Part shown: positions 38,321 through 46,522 of the stretch, piece after piece
Numbering within the stretch: the stretch's first letter is position 1
Layout: the number at the start of each line of letters is the position of its first letter
Origin: Stutzerimonas balearica DSM 6083
GTDB lineage: Bacteria > Pseudomonadota > Gammaproteobacteria > Pseudomonadales > Pseudomonadaceae
DNA: 64,000 bases
Reading direction: 5' to 3'
NCBI RefSeq assembly: GCF_000818015.1
Contig: NZ_CP007511.1
Location: 2,428,501-2,492,500, forward strand
The notes under the pieces: model-generated
Database searches by the model: none
Seen by the model: only the letters and a program-made list of their open reading frames with translations
Told to the model about the DNA's origin: nothing
Program-made: the position numbers and the translations under genes

Positions 38321-39948
38321 TCCGCCTATTGTTTGCCCTGGTTCTCGCCTGCGCCGCGCTGAGTGCCCAAGCCGCAGGGCTCGCCGCCAGCGTCGATCGC
38401 ACTCGCCTGAGCCTCGACGAAACCTTGGAACTGACGCTCGAAGCGCGCGACGCCGCGGTATTCGGGCGGCCCGATCTGCAGCCGCTGAACGAGCTGTTCG
38501 AGGTCTACGACACGCGTCAGCTCAACAGCCTGTCCAACGTCGGCGGCGAAGCGCAGGCGGTCACTCGCTGGCTAACCACGCTGCGCCCGCGCCGTACCGG
38601 CTACCTGATCATTCCGTCGCTGCAGCTGGGCGACTGGCACAGCGACCCCATCACCGTGTTCGTGCAGGAGGCGCGCGGCAATCACGACAGCGCCCTGCTG
38701 GCACCGGTGTTCATCGACGCCAGCGTTGACCGCGAGAGCGTCTACGTTCAGGCACAGATCATCCTGACGCTGCGTATCTATCACTCCGTGTCGCTGTACG
38801 ACGACAGCACGCTCTCACCGCTGCAGATGCCCGATGCGCTGGTCAAGCGGCTGGGCGAGCCACGCACCTACGAAAAGGACATCAATGGCGTCCGCCACGG
38901 CGTGATCGAGGTGCGCTACGCGCTGTTTCCGCAGAAGAGCGGGCGGCTGCAGATTCCCAGCCAGCTGTTCAGCGCCACGACGGTGGCCAGCGGCAACGAC
39001 TATTCGATCCTCGGCCCGCGCCCGGGGCGCTCGACCCAGGTCAAGTCACCGACCATCCCGGTCGAGGTCAAGCCCAAGCCGCGGGACTACCCGACCGACG
39101 CCCCCTGGCTGCCGGCCACGTCGCTGACGCTGGTCGAGGCCTGGAGCGGCGACCCGGGCAAGGCACAGGTTGGCGACTCGCTGACCCGCAGCCTGCTGAT
39201 CAAGGCCGAAGGGCTTACCAGTGCGCAGTTGCCCCCGCTCGGCAGCGCGCCTGGCGACGGGCTGCGGCGCTACCCCGATCAGCCGGGGCTGGCTGACGAG
39301 ACCGGCCCGAACGGCGTGGTCGGCAGCCGCGAGGATCGCGAAGCGCTGGTGCCGACTCGTGCCGGAGAGGTCGAGCTGCCGGCGCTGGAGGTCGTCTGGT
39401 GGAACGTCGAGCAGGATCGGCTCGAGCGCACCAACCTGGCCGCACGCCAGCTCAGCATCGCGGAAAACCCGCAGCTCGAAGAGGCGCCGCTGAGCGGCCC
39501 GGCCGAGCCCCGCCGCGCCGCTGCCAAGCCGCTCTGGCCCTGGCAGCTGAGCACCGCCCTGCTCGGCCTGACCACCCTGCTGGGTTTCGGGCTCTGGTGG
39601 CGGGCTCGTCGACAGCCGCCGGTGGTGCAGCGCAGCGCTGCCAGCGGGCCGACCCCGCGCAGCCTGCTCGACGATCTCCGGCGGGCCTGCCAGGCCAACG
39701 ATACCCAGGCCACCCGCCAGGCGCTGGACGCCTGGGCGCGGCAGCAGCCGGAAACCCTCGCCGAGATGGCCGCTCGCTTCGTGCCGCTGTCCGAGGCACT
39801 GGACGGCCTCAATGGTGCGCTCTACAGCGAGACCGGGCAGCGCTGGCAGGGTGAAGCGCTGTGGCAGGCGATCCGCTCGCTGCCACCGCTGGAAACCCCC
39901 ACTGCCGAACAGGACTCGGGCGCGCTGCCGCCGCTCTATCCGCGCTGA
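38317..39948 (+). CDS. batD: BatD-like protein
   Basis: 543 residues with a signal peptide (about 1-20, SAQAAG). The large periplasmic part has BatD beta-domains (ELTLEARDAAVFGRPDLQPL, then RRTGYLIIPSLQLGDWHSDP). There is one transmembrane helix near 410-430 (TALLGLTTLLGFGLWWRARR) and a cytoplasmic helical tail. It is the last gene of the MoxR-Bat operon, which likely assembles or guards envelope proteins under stress. Substrate unknown. Confidence 0.92.
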   Translation: MIRLLFALVLACAALSAQAAGLAASVDRTRLSLDETLELTLEARDAAVFGRPDLQPLNELFEVYDTRQLNSLSNVGGEAQAVTRWLTTLRPRRTGYLIIPSLQLGDWHSDPITVFVQEARGNHDSALLAPVFIDASVDRESVYVQAQIILTLRIYHSVSLYDDSTLSPLQMPDALVKRLGEPRTYEKDINGVRHGVIEVRYALFPQKSGRLQIPSQLFSATTVASGNDYSILGPRPGRSTQVKSPTIPVEVKPKPRDYPTDAPWLPATSLTLVEAWSGDPGKAQVGDSLTRSLLIKAEGLTSAQLPPLGSAPGDGLRRYPDQPGLADETGPNGVVGSREDREALVPTRAGEVELPALEVVWWNVEQDRLERTNLAARQLSIAENPQLEEAPLSGPAEPRRAAAKPLWPWQLSTALLGLTTLLGFGLWWRARRQPPVVQRSAASGPTPRSLLDDLRRACQANDTQATRQALDAWARQQPETLAEMAARFVPLSEALDGLNGALYSETGQRWQGEALWQAIRSLPPLETPTAEQDSGALPPLYPR

Positions 39949-40028
39949 GTCCGGGCACCCTGGCATATCGCTTGCTACGCACCGGCAGGACCCGCCTGCC
40001 GCGCGCAGCAAACGACAAGGCCGCTTTC

Positions 40029-41246
40029 ATGACCGATATTCCCTCTGCCCGCCCGGACGCCCTCGCCTGGGTCAACGGCAGCGACGCCCCCGAAAAGAAC
40101 AGCCTCAACCTCGGGTTCATGGCGCTCACCGATGCAGCCTCGCTCATCGTCGCCGCCACCCAGGGCTTCGCCCAGCCCTACGGACTTACCCTCAACCTGC
40201 ACCGCCAGCACTCCTGGTCGGCGCTGCGCGATCGCCTCATCGATGGCGAGCTCGATGCCGCCCAGGGCCTCTACGGCCTGATCTACGGCGTTCACCTCGG
40301 CATCGGCGGCAGCGCGCCGGTCGATATGGCGGTGCTGATGGGGCTGTCGCAGAACGGCCAGAGCATCAACCTGTCGTCCTCGCTGATGGAAGCCGGCGTG
40401 ACCGACGCCGAGGCATTGCGCCACTGCGTGCGCCAAAGCGGTGCACGTCTGACCTTCGCGCAGACCTTTCCGACCGGCACCCACGCGTTGTGGCTGTATT
40501 ACTGGCTGGCGGCCCACGGCATCCATCCGCTGGAGGATGTGCGCACGCTGGTCGTGCCGCCAGCGCAAATGGTCGGCCATCTGCGCAGCGGGCATATCGA
40601 TGGCTTCTGCGCCGGCGAGCCCTGGGGTGCGCAAGCGGTTGCCGAAGGCTCGGGTTTCACCCTGGCCACCAGCCAGTCGATCTGGCCGGATCATCCGGAA
40701 AAGGTGCTTGGCTGTACCCGTGCCTTCGTCGAGCAGTACCCGAACACCGCGCGCGCGCTGATCATGGCGGTCCTGGCCGCGAGCCGCTTCATCGACCAGA
40801 GCGACGAGAACCGCCGCAGCACCGCTCAGCTGCTCGCCGCAGCGGAATACGTCGGCGCCCCGCTCGAGGCGATCGCACCCCGATTCCTCGGCCAGTACGC
40901 CGACGGCCTCGGCCACACCTGGCAGGATGCGCACGCCCTGCGCTTCTTTGGCGAGGGCGAGGTGAACATGCCGTACCACTCCGATGGCCTCTGGTTCATG
41001 ACCCAGCTGCGCCGCTGGGGCCTGCTGCGCCAGGACCCGGACTACCTCGCCGTGGCGCGCAGCGTCCAGCAGACCGCGCTCTACCGGGACGCCGCCAGCG
41101 CGCTGGGCATTGCCGTGCCCGAATCGCTGATGCGCACTAGCCGCCTGATGGACGGCAGCCACTGGGACGGCAGCGATCCGGCCGGTTATGCACGCGGCTT
41201 CGCGCTGCATGCCCTGAGCGATCTGCCGATCGCCAATCTGTCCTGA
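40029..41246 (+). CDS. nasS: NasS nitrate/nitrite sensor
   Basis: 405 residues, no signal peptide. It is homologous to the periplasmic nitrate-binding NrtA/NasF proteins but cytoplasmic: SLNLGFMALTDAASLIVAA is the family start, and later HIDGFCAGEPWGAQAVAEG and DHPEKVLGCTRAFVEQYP. NasS holds NasT inactive until nitrate or nitrite binds. It precedes nasT by 10 bp. An 80-bp gap separates it from batD, so it should have its own promoter. Confidence 0.93.
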   Translation: MTDIPSARPDALAWVNGSDAPEKNSLNLGFMALTDAASLIVAATQGFAQPYGLTLNLHRQHSWSALRDRLIDGELDAAQGLYGLIYGVHLGIGGSAPVDMAVLMGLSQNGQSINLSSSLMEAGVTDAEALRHCVRQSGARLTFAQTFPTGTHALWLYYWLAAHGIHPLEDVRTLVVPPAQMVGHLRSGHIDGFCAGEPWGAQAVAEGSGFTLATSQSIWPDHPEKVLGCTRAFVEQYPNTARALIMAVLAASRFIDQSDENRRSTAQLLAAAEYVGAPLEAIAPRFLGQYADGLGHTWQDAHALRFFGEGEVNMPYHSDGLWFMTQLRRWGLLRQDPDYLAVARSVQQTALYRDAASALGIAVPESLMRTSRLMDGSHWDGSDPAGYARGFALHALSDLPIANLS

Positions 41247-41256
41247 GGAGACCTGC

Positions 41257-41835
41257 ATGTTGCGCATCCTCCTGATCGACGACACCCCGAAGAAGGTCGG
41301 CCGGCTGCGCTGCGCCCTGATCGACGCCGGCTTCGACGTCATCGACGACCACGGTTCGATCATCGACCTGCCCGAGCGCGTCGAGGCCATCCGCCCCGAT
41401 GTGGTGCTGATCGATACCGATTCGCCCAGCCGCGACGTCATGGAGCAGGTGGTGATGGTCAGCCGTGATCGCCCGCGCCCGATCGTGCTGTTCACCGAGG
41501 ACGACCGCCCCGATGTGATGCGCCAGGCGATCCGCGCCGGGGTCAGCGCCTATATCGTCGAGGGCATCCAGGCGCAGCGGCTCAAGCCGATCCTCGAGGT
41601 GGCGATGGCCCGCTTCGAAAGCGATCAGGCGATCCGCGCACAGCTGCAGGCGCGCGACCAGCAGCTGGCCGATCGCAAGCGCATCGAGCAGGCCAAGGGC
41701 CTGCTGATGAAGATGCGCCACTGCAACGAGGAAGAGGCCTACACCCTGATGCGTCGTCAGGCGATGAGCCGTCAGCAGAAGCTGATCCAGGTCGCCGAGC
41801 AGATCATCGCCATGCACGAGCTGCTCGGGCAGTAG
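41257..41835 (+). CDS. nasT: NasT ANTAR-type antiterminator
   Basis: 192 residues. It has a receiver-like N-domain (ILLIDDT..., with Asp53 in VVLIDTDSP) and a C-terminal ANTAR RNA-binding domain (about 125-186, RKRIEQAKGLLMKMRHCNEEEA). NasT binds hexaloop hairpins in leader RNA and prevents transcription termination. Two such leaders lie downstream, before the porter and before the nasC-like gene. A strong GAGGAGA site precedes its ATG. Confidence 0.95.
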   Translation: MLRILLIDDTPKKVGRLRCALIDAGFDVIDDHGSIIDLPERVEAIRPDVVLIDTDSPSRDVMEQVVMVSRDRPRPIVLFTEDDRPDVMRQAIRAGVSAYIVEGIQAQRLKPILEVAMARFESDQAIRAQLQARDQQLADRKRIEQAKGLLMKMRHCNEEEAYTLMRRQAMSRQQKLIQVAEQIIAMHELLGQ

Positions 41836-41847
41836 GCCATCGCGAGC

Positions 41848-41863
41848 TGGCACGCTTTCTGCT
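41848..41863 (+). promoter_or_regulatory. sigma-54 promoter of the nitrate porter
   Basis: TGGCAC-N5-CTGCT matches the -24/-12 consensus (TGGCAC-N5-TTGCA) and begins 13 bp after nasT. The same element, same spacing and same -12 sequence is found before the nasC-like gene. It ties the operon to nitrogen-limitation control through NtrC, by inference. Confidence 0.85.
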
Positions 41864-41874
41864 CTAACCAAGCC

Positions 41875-41957
41875 ATCGGCGGCCAACGGCGGCTACCGAT
41901 CAAGACAAAGGCGTCGTACCACCCTGCTCCGGCAGGCGTGTTGCGGCGCCTTTTTTT
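41875..41957 (+). ncRNA. NasT-responsive leader RNA before the nitrate porter
   Basis: A stem ATCGG-C-GGCC / GGCT-A-CCGAT closes the six-base loop AACGGC (41885-41890), with A at loop position 1 and G at position 4 as in ANTAR targets. A long hairpin beginning at 41907 (AAAGGCG...) and ending in GGCGCC plus seven T (41951-41957) is the terminator that NasT would relieve. A second short hairpin is not clear in this copy. Confidence 0.75.
41907..41957 (+). terminator. leader terminator before the nitrate porter
   Basis: A long imperfect stem with G-T pairs runs from AAAGGCGTCG to CGGCGCCTTT, apex GC near TGCTCCGGCA, followed by a seven-T run. The gene starts 89 bp later, so this is an attenuator and not an end of nasT alone. 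Confidence 0.85.
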
Positions 41958-42045
41958 CGTTTGCCCCGATGCCGGGGCCGCGTTGATCGATGTGCCACCC
42001 GCAGAGGCAGCGACTGGCTGCACTGCCCCAATCTGGAACTGAACG

Positions 42046-43257
42046 ATGAACACGAGCTTCTGGAAAGCCGGCCATACGCCGACCCTGTTTTGCGCCTTTC
42101 TCTATTTCGACCTGAGCTTCATGGTCTGGTACGTCCTCGGTCCGCTGGGCGTGCAGATCGCCGCGGATCTGGGCCTGACCACCCAGGAGCGGGCGATGAT
42201 GGTCGCCACGCCAATCCTCTCCGGGGCGGTCCTGCGCCTGGTGCTGGGGATGCTGGCCGACCGCACGTCGCCAAAGACCGCCGGGCTGTTCGGCCAGGCC
42301 GTGGTGATCGCCGCGCTATTCGTCGCCTGGTACGCCGGCGTGCACAGCTACGGCCAGGCGCTGCTGCTCGGTCTGTTCCTCGGCATGGCGGGGGCATCCT
42401 TCGCCGTGGCACTGCCGCTGGCCTCGCAGTGGTACCCGGCGGAACACCAGGGCAAGGCCATGGGCATTGCTGGCGCCGGTAACTCCGGCACGGTGCTGGC
42501 AGCGCTGTTCGCACCGGTGCTGGCCTCGGCCTTCGGCTGGAACAACGTTTTCGGCCTGGCGCTGATTCCGCTGACGCTGACCTTCGCGATCTTCGCCCTG
42601 GCGGCAAGAAACGCACCGAACCGGCCGGCCCCCAAGTCCGTGGCGGATTACCTGAAAGCGCTCGGCGACCGCGACAGCTGGTGGTTCATGTTTTTCTACA
42701 GCGTGACCTTCGGCGGCTTTCTCGGCCTGGCCAGCACCCTGCCCGGTTACTTCCACGATCAGTACGGGTTCGACCCGGTCAAGGCCGGCTACTACACGGC
42801 CGCCTGCGTGTTCGCCGGCAGCCTGCTACGCCCGCTGGGCGGCGCGCTGGCCGATCGCATCGGCGGCATTCGTGCCCTGCTGGTGATGTACACCGTGGCG
42901 GCCATCTGCATCGCGGCGGTCGGCTTCAACCTGCCCAGCGCGACCGCTGCGCTGGTGCTGTTCGTGGTCGCCATGCTCAGCCTCGGCGCCGGTAACGGCG
43001 CGGTGTTCCAGCTCGTGCCGCAGCGCTTTTTCAAGGAGATCGGGGTGATGACCGGCCTGGTCGGCATGGCCGGCGGCATCGGCGGCTTCCTGCTTACCGC
43101 CGGGCTCGGCGCGGTCAAGCAGTCCACCGGCGATTACCAGCTCGGCCTCTGGCTGTTCGCGGCCCTCGGCGTGCTGGCCTGGTTCGGCCTGCATGGCGTC
43201 AAGCGTCGCTGGCGCACCACCTGGGGCTCGGCGGCAGTCACCGCGGCGCGGGTCTAG
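42046..43257 (+). CDS. nitrate/nitrite MFS transporter (NNP family)
   Basis: 403 residues with about 12 transmembrane helices. It has two nitrate-porter signatures: GNSGTVLAALFAP in helix 5 and GNGAVFQLVPQRF in the second half. It brings nitrate into the cytoplasm for NasA. It is controlled by the sigma-54 promoter and NasT leader directly upstream. A strong terminator-like hairpin follows at 43272. Confidence 0.93.
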   Translation: MNTSFWKAGHTPTLFCAFLYFDLSFMVWYVLGPLGVQIAADLGLTTQERAMMVATPILSGAVLRLVLGMLADRTSPKTAGLFGQAVVIAALFVAWYAGVHSYGQALLLGLFLGMAGASFAVALPLASQWYPAEHQGKAMGIAGAGNSGTVLAALFAPVLASAFGWNNVFGLALIPLTLTFAIFALAARNAPNRPAPKSVADYLKALGDRDSWWFMFFYSVTFGGFLGLASTLPGYFHDQYGFDPVKAGYYTAACVFAGSLLRPLGGALADRIGGIRALLVMYTVAAICIAAVGFNLPSATAALVLFVVAMLSLGAGNGAVFQLVPQRFFKEIGVMTGLVGMAGGIGGFLLTAGLGAVKQSTGDYQLGLWLFAALGVLAWFGLHGVKRRWRTTWGSAAVTAARV

Positions 43258-43271
43258 CCGCCTGCGCGAGC

Positions 43272-43301
43272 CGAGGGTGCGCACTGCGCACCCTCGATCC
43301 T
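43272..43301 (+). terminator. hairpin after the nitrate porter
   Basis: An 11-bp perfect stem CGAGGGTGCGC / GCGCACCCTCG with a 3-nt loop, followed only by ATCCTTCC. It would reduce, but may not block, read-through into the PP2C-kinase gene 24 bp further on. Confidence 0.6.
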
Positions 43302-43324
43302 TCCCGACCTGACGGAACCTTTCC

Positions 43325-44995
43325 ATGCCCCTGCAGCTGAGCATTGGCGAAGCCACCGCCACCGGACCACGCCACGAAAACCAGGACGCCATGCGCATCG
43401 TCACTCCGGCACCGCCCCAGGCGGTCGCCAAGGGGTGTCTGTTTGCCCTGGCCGACGGCGTCAGCCAGTGCCTTGATGGTGGATTGGCGGCCCATGCGAC
43501 GTTGCAGGCACTGGCTCAGGATTACTACGCCACGCCCGATACCTGGGCGGTGGCGCATTCGCTCGATCGCATCCTGGTCGCGCAGAACCGCTGGCTGCAA
43601 GCCAACGGCAACGGCGGGCCACTGCTCACCACACTCACGGCGCTGGTCCTGCGCGGCCGGCGCTTCACCCTCGCGCACGTCGGCGACTGCCGGGCCTATC
43701 GCTGGGATGGCCAACGGCTGGAGCGACTCAGCGAAGACCATGTCTGGGAACAACCAGACATGCAGCACGTGCTCAAACGCGCGCTGGGGCTAGATCAGCA
43801 TCTGGTGGTCGACTACCGGGACGGCGACCTCGCCGCCGGCGACTGCTTCGCACTGCTCAGCGATGGCGTCTGGGCCAGCCTGGCCGAGACCGACATCGCG
43901 CACCTGTTGCGTGACCAGCCGGATCTGTCGCGCGCCGCTGCGGCACTGGTCAACCTGGCGCACAGCCAGGGTAGCCAGGACAACGCCAGCGCCTTGCTGG
44001 TGCGCATCGATTCGCTGCCCGAGGCGGCACTCGCCGACGCCCTGGCGCGCCTCGTACAGTGGCCGTTACCGCCTTTACTGAAACCGGGGCAGTTGTTCGA
44101 GGGTTGGCGGGTCGAGCGGCTGCTCGCCGAGTCGCGCCAGTCGCTGCTGTACCGGGTTCGGGACGCGGCCGGGCAGCCGTGGCTGCTCAAGACGCTGCCA
44201 CCCAGCCGCCACGACGAAGCGGAAGCCGGCCCGGCCCTGCTGCAGGAGGAATGGTTTCTGCGCCGCGTGGCCGGGCGCAGCGTGCCGGAGCTGCACAGCC
44301 TGCCCCAACGCCAGCACCTGTACTACGTGCAGCGCGAATATGCGGGTGCCACGCTGGAACAGCGGCTACTCGAAGGCCCCTTGCCGCTGGCCGACTGGCT
44401 GGCTCTGGCGCCGCGTCTGATCAGCGCCGTCGGGCTGCTGCACCGGCGCAACATCCTGCATCGCGACATCAAGCCGGAGAATCTGCACCTGGGCGACGAC
44501 GGCGAGCTGCGCCTGCTCGATTTCGGCCTGGCCTACAGCCCCGGATTGTCGACCGATCCGCCCAACGCTCTGCCCGGCACCCCGAGCTACCTGCCCCCGG
44601 AAGCCTTTGCCGGCGCAGCTCCGACCACCGCGCGCGATCTCTATGCCACGGGCGTGACCCTGTACCGCCTGCTGACCGGCCATTACCCCTATGGCGAGGT
44701 CGAGCCATTCCAGCGCCCGCGCTTCGGCCAACCCGTACCGGCCAGCCGCTACCGCCCCGACCTGCCCGGCTGGCTCGACGAATGGCTCGCCAGGTCGGTC
44801 GCAAGCGACCCGGGCGCACGCTTCGAAACCGCCGAGCAAGGGCTGCTGGAACTCGAGCAGGGGGAGCGCAAGGCGCTGAGCAACCGGCCACGGCCGTTGC
44901 TCGAGCGGGAGCCGTTGAAGGTCTGGCGCACGCTGGCCCTGCTATCGCTGCTGGGTAACCTGGCACTGCTGATCCTTCTTGCCGGGCGCGTCTGA
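43325..44995 (+). CDS. PP2C phosphatase-Ser/Thr kinase fusion with C-terminal membrane anchor
   Basis: 556 residues. The PP2C-type phosphatase (about 1-235) has metal-binding GPRHENQDAM, FALADGVSQC, HVGDCRAYRW and SQDNASALLV. The Ser/Thr kinase (about 255-520) has the catalytic HRDIKPENLHL, the DFG motif LLDFGLAY and a GTPSYLPPE activation segment, but the nucleotide loop reads LLAESRQSLLYRV, not GxGxxG. A hydrophobic C-terminal helix (about 532-553) probably anchors it. It lies between the nitrate porter and nitrate reductase genes; pseudomonads have a PA1782-like homologue in the same context. The target is unknown. Confidence 0.92.
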   Translation: MPLQLSIGEATATGPRHENQDAMRIVTPAPPQAVAKGCLFALADGVSQCLDGGLAAHATLQALAQDYYATPDTWAVAHSLDRILVAQNRWLQANGNGGPLLTTLTALVLRGRRFTLAHVGDCRAYRWDGQRLERLSEDHVWEQPDMQHVLKRALGLDQHLVVDYRDGDLAAGDCFALLSDGVWASLAETDIAHLLRDQPDLSRAAAALVNLAHSQGSQDNASALLVRIDSLPEAALADALARLVQWPLPPLLKPGQLFEGWRVERLLAESRQSLLYRVRDAAGQPWLLKTLPPSRHDEAEAGPALLQEEWFLRRVAGRSVPELHSLPQRQHLYYVQREYAGATLEQRLLEGPLPLADWLALAPRLISAVGLLHRRNILHRDIKPENLHLGDDGELRLLDFGLAYSPGLSTDPPNALPGTPSYLPPEAFAGAAPTTARDLYATGVTLYRLLTGHYPYGEVEPFQRPRFGQPVPASRYRPDLPGWLDEWLARSVASDPGARFETAEQGLLELEQGERKALSNRPRPLLEREPLKVWRTLALLSLLGNLALLILLAGRV

Positions 44996-45101
44996 AGGCC
45001 ACGCACCAGCTCGGCTCAACGGGCCTCAAAAGAGTGCGCGCCAGGCGTAAAAAATGCGCAGCGGTCGGCGCAAAGGCCTGATTTGCGGCGCTTTGGCCAA
45101 C

Positions 45102-45117
45102 TGGCACAGGTTCTGCT
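45102..45117 (+). promoter_or_regulatory. sigma-54 promoter of the nasC-nasA-cobA operon
   Basis: TGGCAC-N5-CTGCT, identical in its conserved boxes to the element at 41848-41863. It stands about 149 bp before the first gene, leaving room for the leader RNA. Confidence 0.87.
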
Positions 45118-45138
45118 TGGTCAGAGCAGACAGACATC

Positions 45139-45226
45139 GCGCCGCGCTTCAACGGTGAAGCATGGCGCCCCCTTCGACGGGGACGGACAAAGGCGTCCTA
45201 CCGGGAAACCGGTGGGACGCCTTTTT
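45139..45226 (+). ncRNA. NasT-responsive leader RNA before nasC-nasA
   Basis: Hairpin 1 has GCTTC-AACGGT-GAAGC (45146-45161) inside an outer GCGCC/GGCGC stem; its six-base loop has A at position 1 and G at position 4. Hairpin 2 is CCCC-TTCGAC-GGGG (45169-45182), again a six-base loop with G at position 4. Both precede a strong terminator (45191-45226). This two-hairpin-plus-terminator order is the ANTAR antitermination motif known for NasT/NasR. Confidence 0.85.
45191..45226 (+). terminator. leader terminator before nasC-nasA
   Basis: A stem AGGCGTCC / GGGACGCCT, further extended by ACCGG/CCGGT inside, is followed by TTTTT and GTTTTT. It sits 40 bp before the gene start, and is the conditional stop relieved by NasT. 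Confidence 0.92.
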
Positions 45227-45265
45227 GTTTTTCGCCTTCGCAGGCACGGGCTTACGGAGAACGGC

Positions 45266-46522
45266 ATGAACAGACCCAGACTCGTGGTGATCGGCAACGG
45301 CATGGCCGGGGTGCGCACCCTCGAAGAGCTGCTCGCCCTGGCACCGCAGCTGTACGACATCACCGTATTCGGTGCCGAGCCGCACCCGAACTACAACCGC
45401 ATCCTGCTCTCGCCGGTACTGGCCGGCGAACAGGGCTTCAACGACATCGTGCTCAATGACCTGGACTGGTATCGCCATCACGGCATCGACCTGCGCCTGG
45501 GCCGGCGTGTCATCCGGATCGACCGCGCACGCCGCCGCGTCATCGCCGACGATGGCAGCGAAGCCGCTTACGACCGGCTGCTGATCGCCACCGGCTCGAG
45601 CCCCTTCATCCTGCCGATCCCGGGCAACACGCTGGCCGGGGTCATCGGTTACCGCGACATCGCCGACACCCAGGCGATGCTCGACGCCGCGCGCACCGGC
45701 CGCCACGCGGTCGTCATCGGCGGCGGCCTGCTGGGCTTGGAGGCGGCCAATGGCCTGGCGCAGCGCGGCATGCAGGTGACCGTGGTGCATCTGGGCGATT
45801 GGCTGCTGGAACGCCAGCTCGACCGCACCGCCGGTGAGCTGCTCCGGCAGTCGCTCGAGGCCCGCGGCCTGCGCTTTCGTCTCGCTGCGCAGACCGAGGC
45901 GCTGCTGGACGATGGCAACGGCCAGGTCACCGCGGTACGCCTGGGCGATGGCGAGCAGCTGCCGGCCGATCTGGTGGTGATGGCCGCGGGCATCCGGCCG
46001 AACAGCGCGCTCGCCGAAAGCGCCGGCCTGCCCTGCTCGCGCGGAGTTCTGGTCGATGACACGCTGCAGACCTTCGATCCGCGCATCTATGCCGTCGGCG
46101 AGTGCGCCAGCCATCGCGGGGTGGCCTATGGCCTGGTGGCGCCGCTCTACGAGCAGGCGCGCGTCTGCGCCAACCACCTGGCACGCCTCGGCCATGTTCG
46201 CTACGCAGGCTCGGTGACGGCCACCCGGCTCAAGGTCACCGGCATCGAACTGTTCTCCGCAGGCGACTTCATGGGGGCGGAGGGTACCGAGACGATCAGC
46301 CTGAGCGACCCGTTCGAGGGCATCTACAAGAAGCTCGTGCTCAAGGATGACGTGCTGGTCGGCGCCTGCCTGTATGGCGACACCACCGACTGCGCCTGGT
46401 ACCTGGACCAGCTGCGCGAGGGCCGCCGCCTCGGCCAGTTGCGCGACGTGCTCGCATTCGGCGAGCAGGCGGTCGCGGCCCTCGGCGTGCCTTCCAACTG
46501 CCCTGGCGAGGCCTGCGCATGA
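45266..46522 (+). CDS. nasC: NasC-like FAD/NAD(P)H oxidoreductase for nitrate reductase
   Basis: 418 residues from the ATG at 45266; longer readings run back into the leader. It has two dinucleotide folds, VVIGNGMAGVRTLEEL (about 7-22, FAD) and VVIGGGLLGLEAANGL (about 149-164, NADH). It resembles the N-terminal flavin half of NirB nitrite reductase, but the rubredoxin-like, iron-sulfur and siroheme parts are absent. It therefore fits the electron-donating subunit of assimilatory nitrate reductase (NasC). The tail carries Cys residues in SNCPGEACA. Its stop overlaps nasA (ATGA). Confidence 0.88.
   Translation: MNRPRLVVIGNGMAGVRTLEELLALAPQLYDITVFGAEPHPNYNRILLSPVLAGEQGFNDIVLNDLDWYRHHGIDLRLGRRVIRIDRARRRVIADDGSEAAYDRLLIATGSSPFILPIPGNTLAGVIGYRDIADTQAMLDAARTGRHAVVIGGGLLGLEAANGLAQRGMQVTVVHLGDWLLERQLDRTAGELLRQSLEARGLRFRLAAQTEALLDDGNGQVTAVRLGDGEQLPADLVVMAAGIRPNSALAESAGLPCSRGVLVDDTLQTFDPRIYAVGECASHRGVAYGLVAPLYEQARVCANHLARLGHVRYAGSVTATRLKVTGIELFSAGDFMGAEGTETISLSDPFEGIYKKLVLKDDVLVGACLYGDTTDCAWYLDQLREGRRLGQLRDVLAFGEQAVAALGVPSNCPGEACA

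Noticed and set aside
39975..41495. 506-codon open frame antisense to nasS/nasT
   Set aside because: It spans two real genes on the other strand and has no domain.
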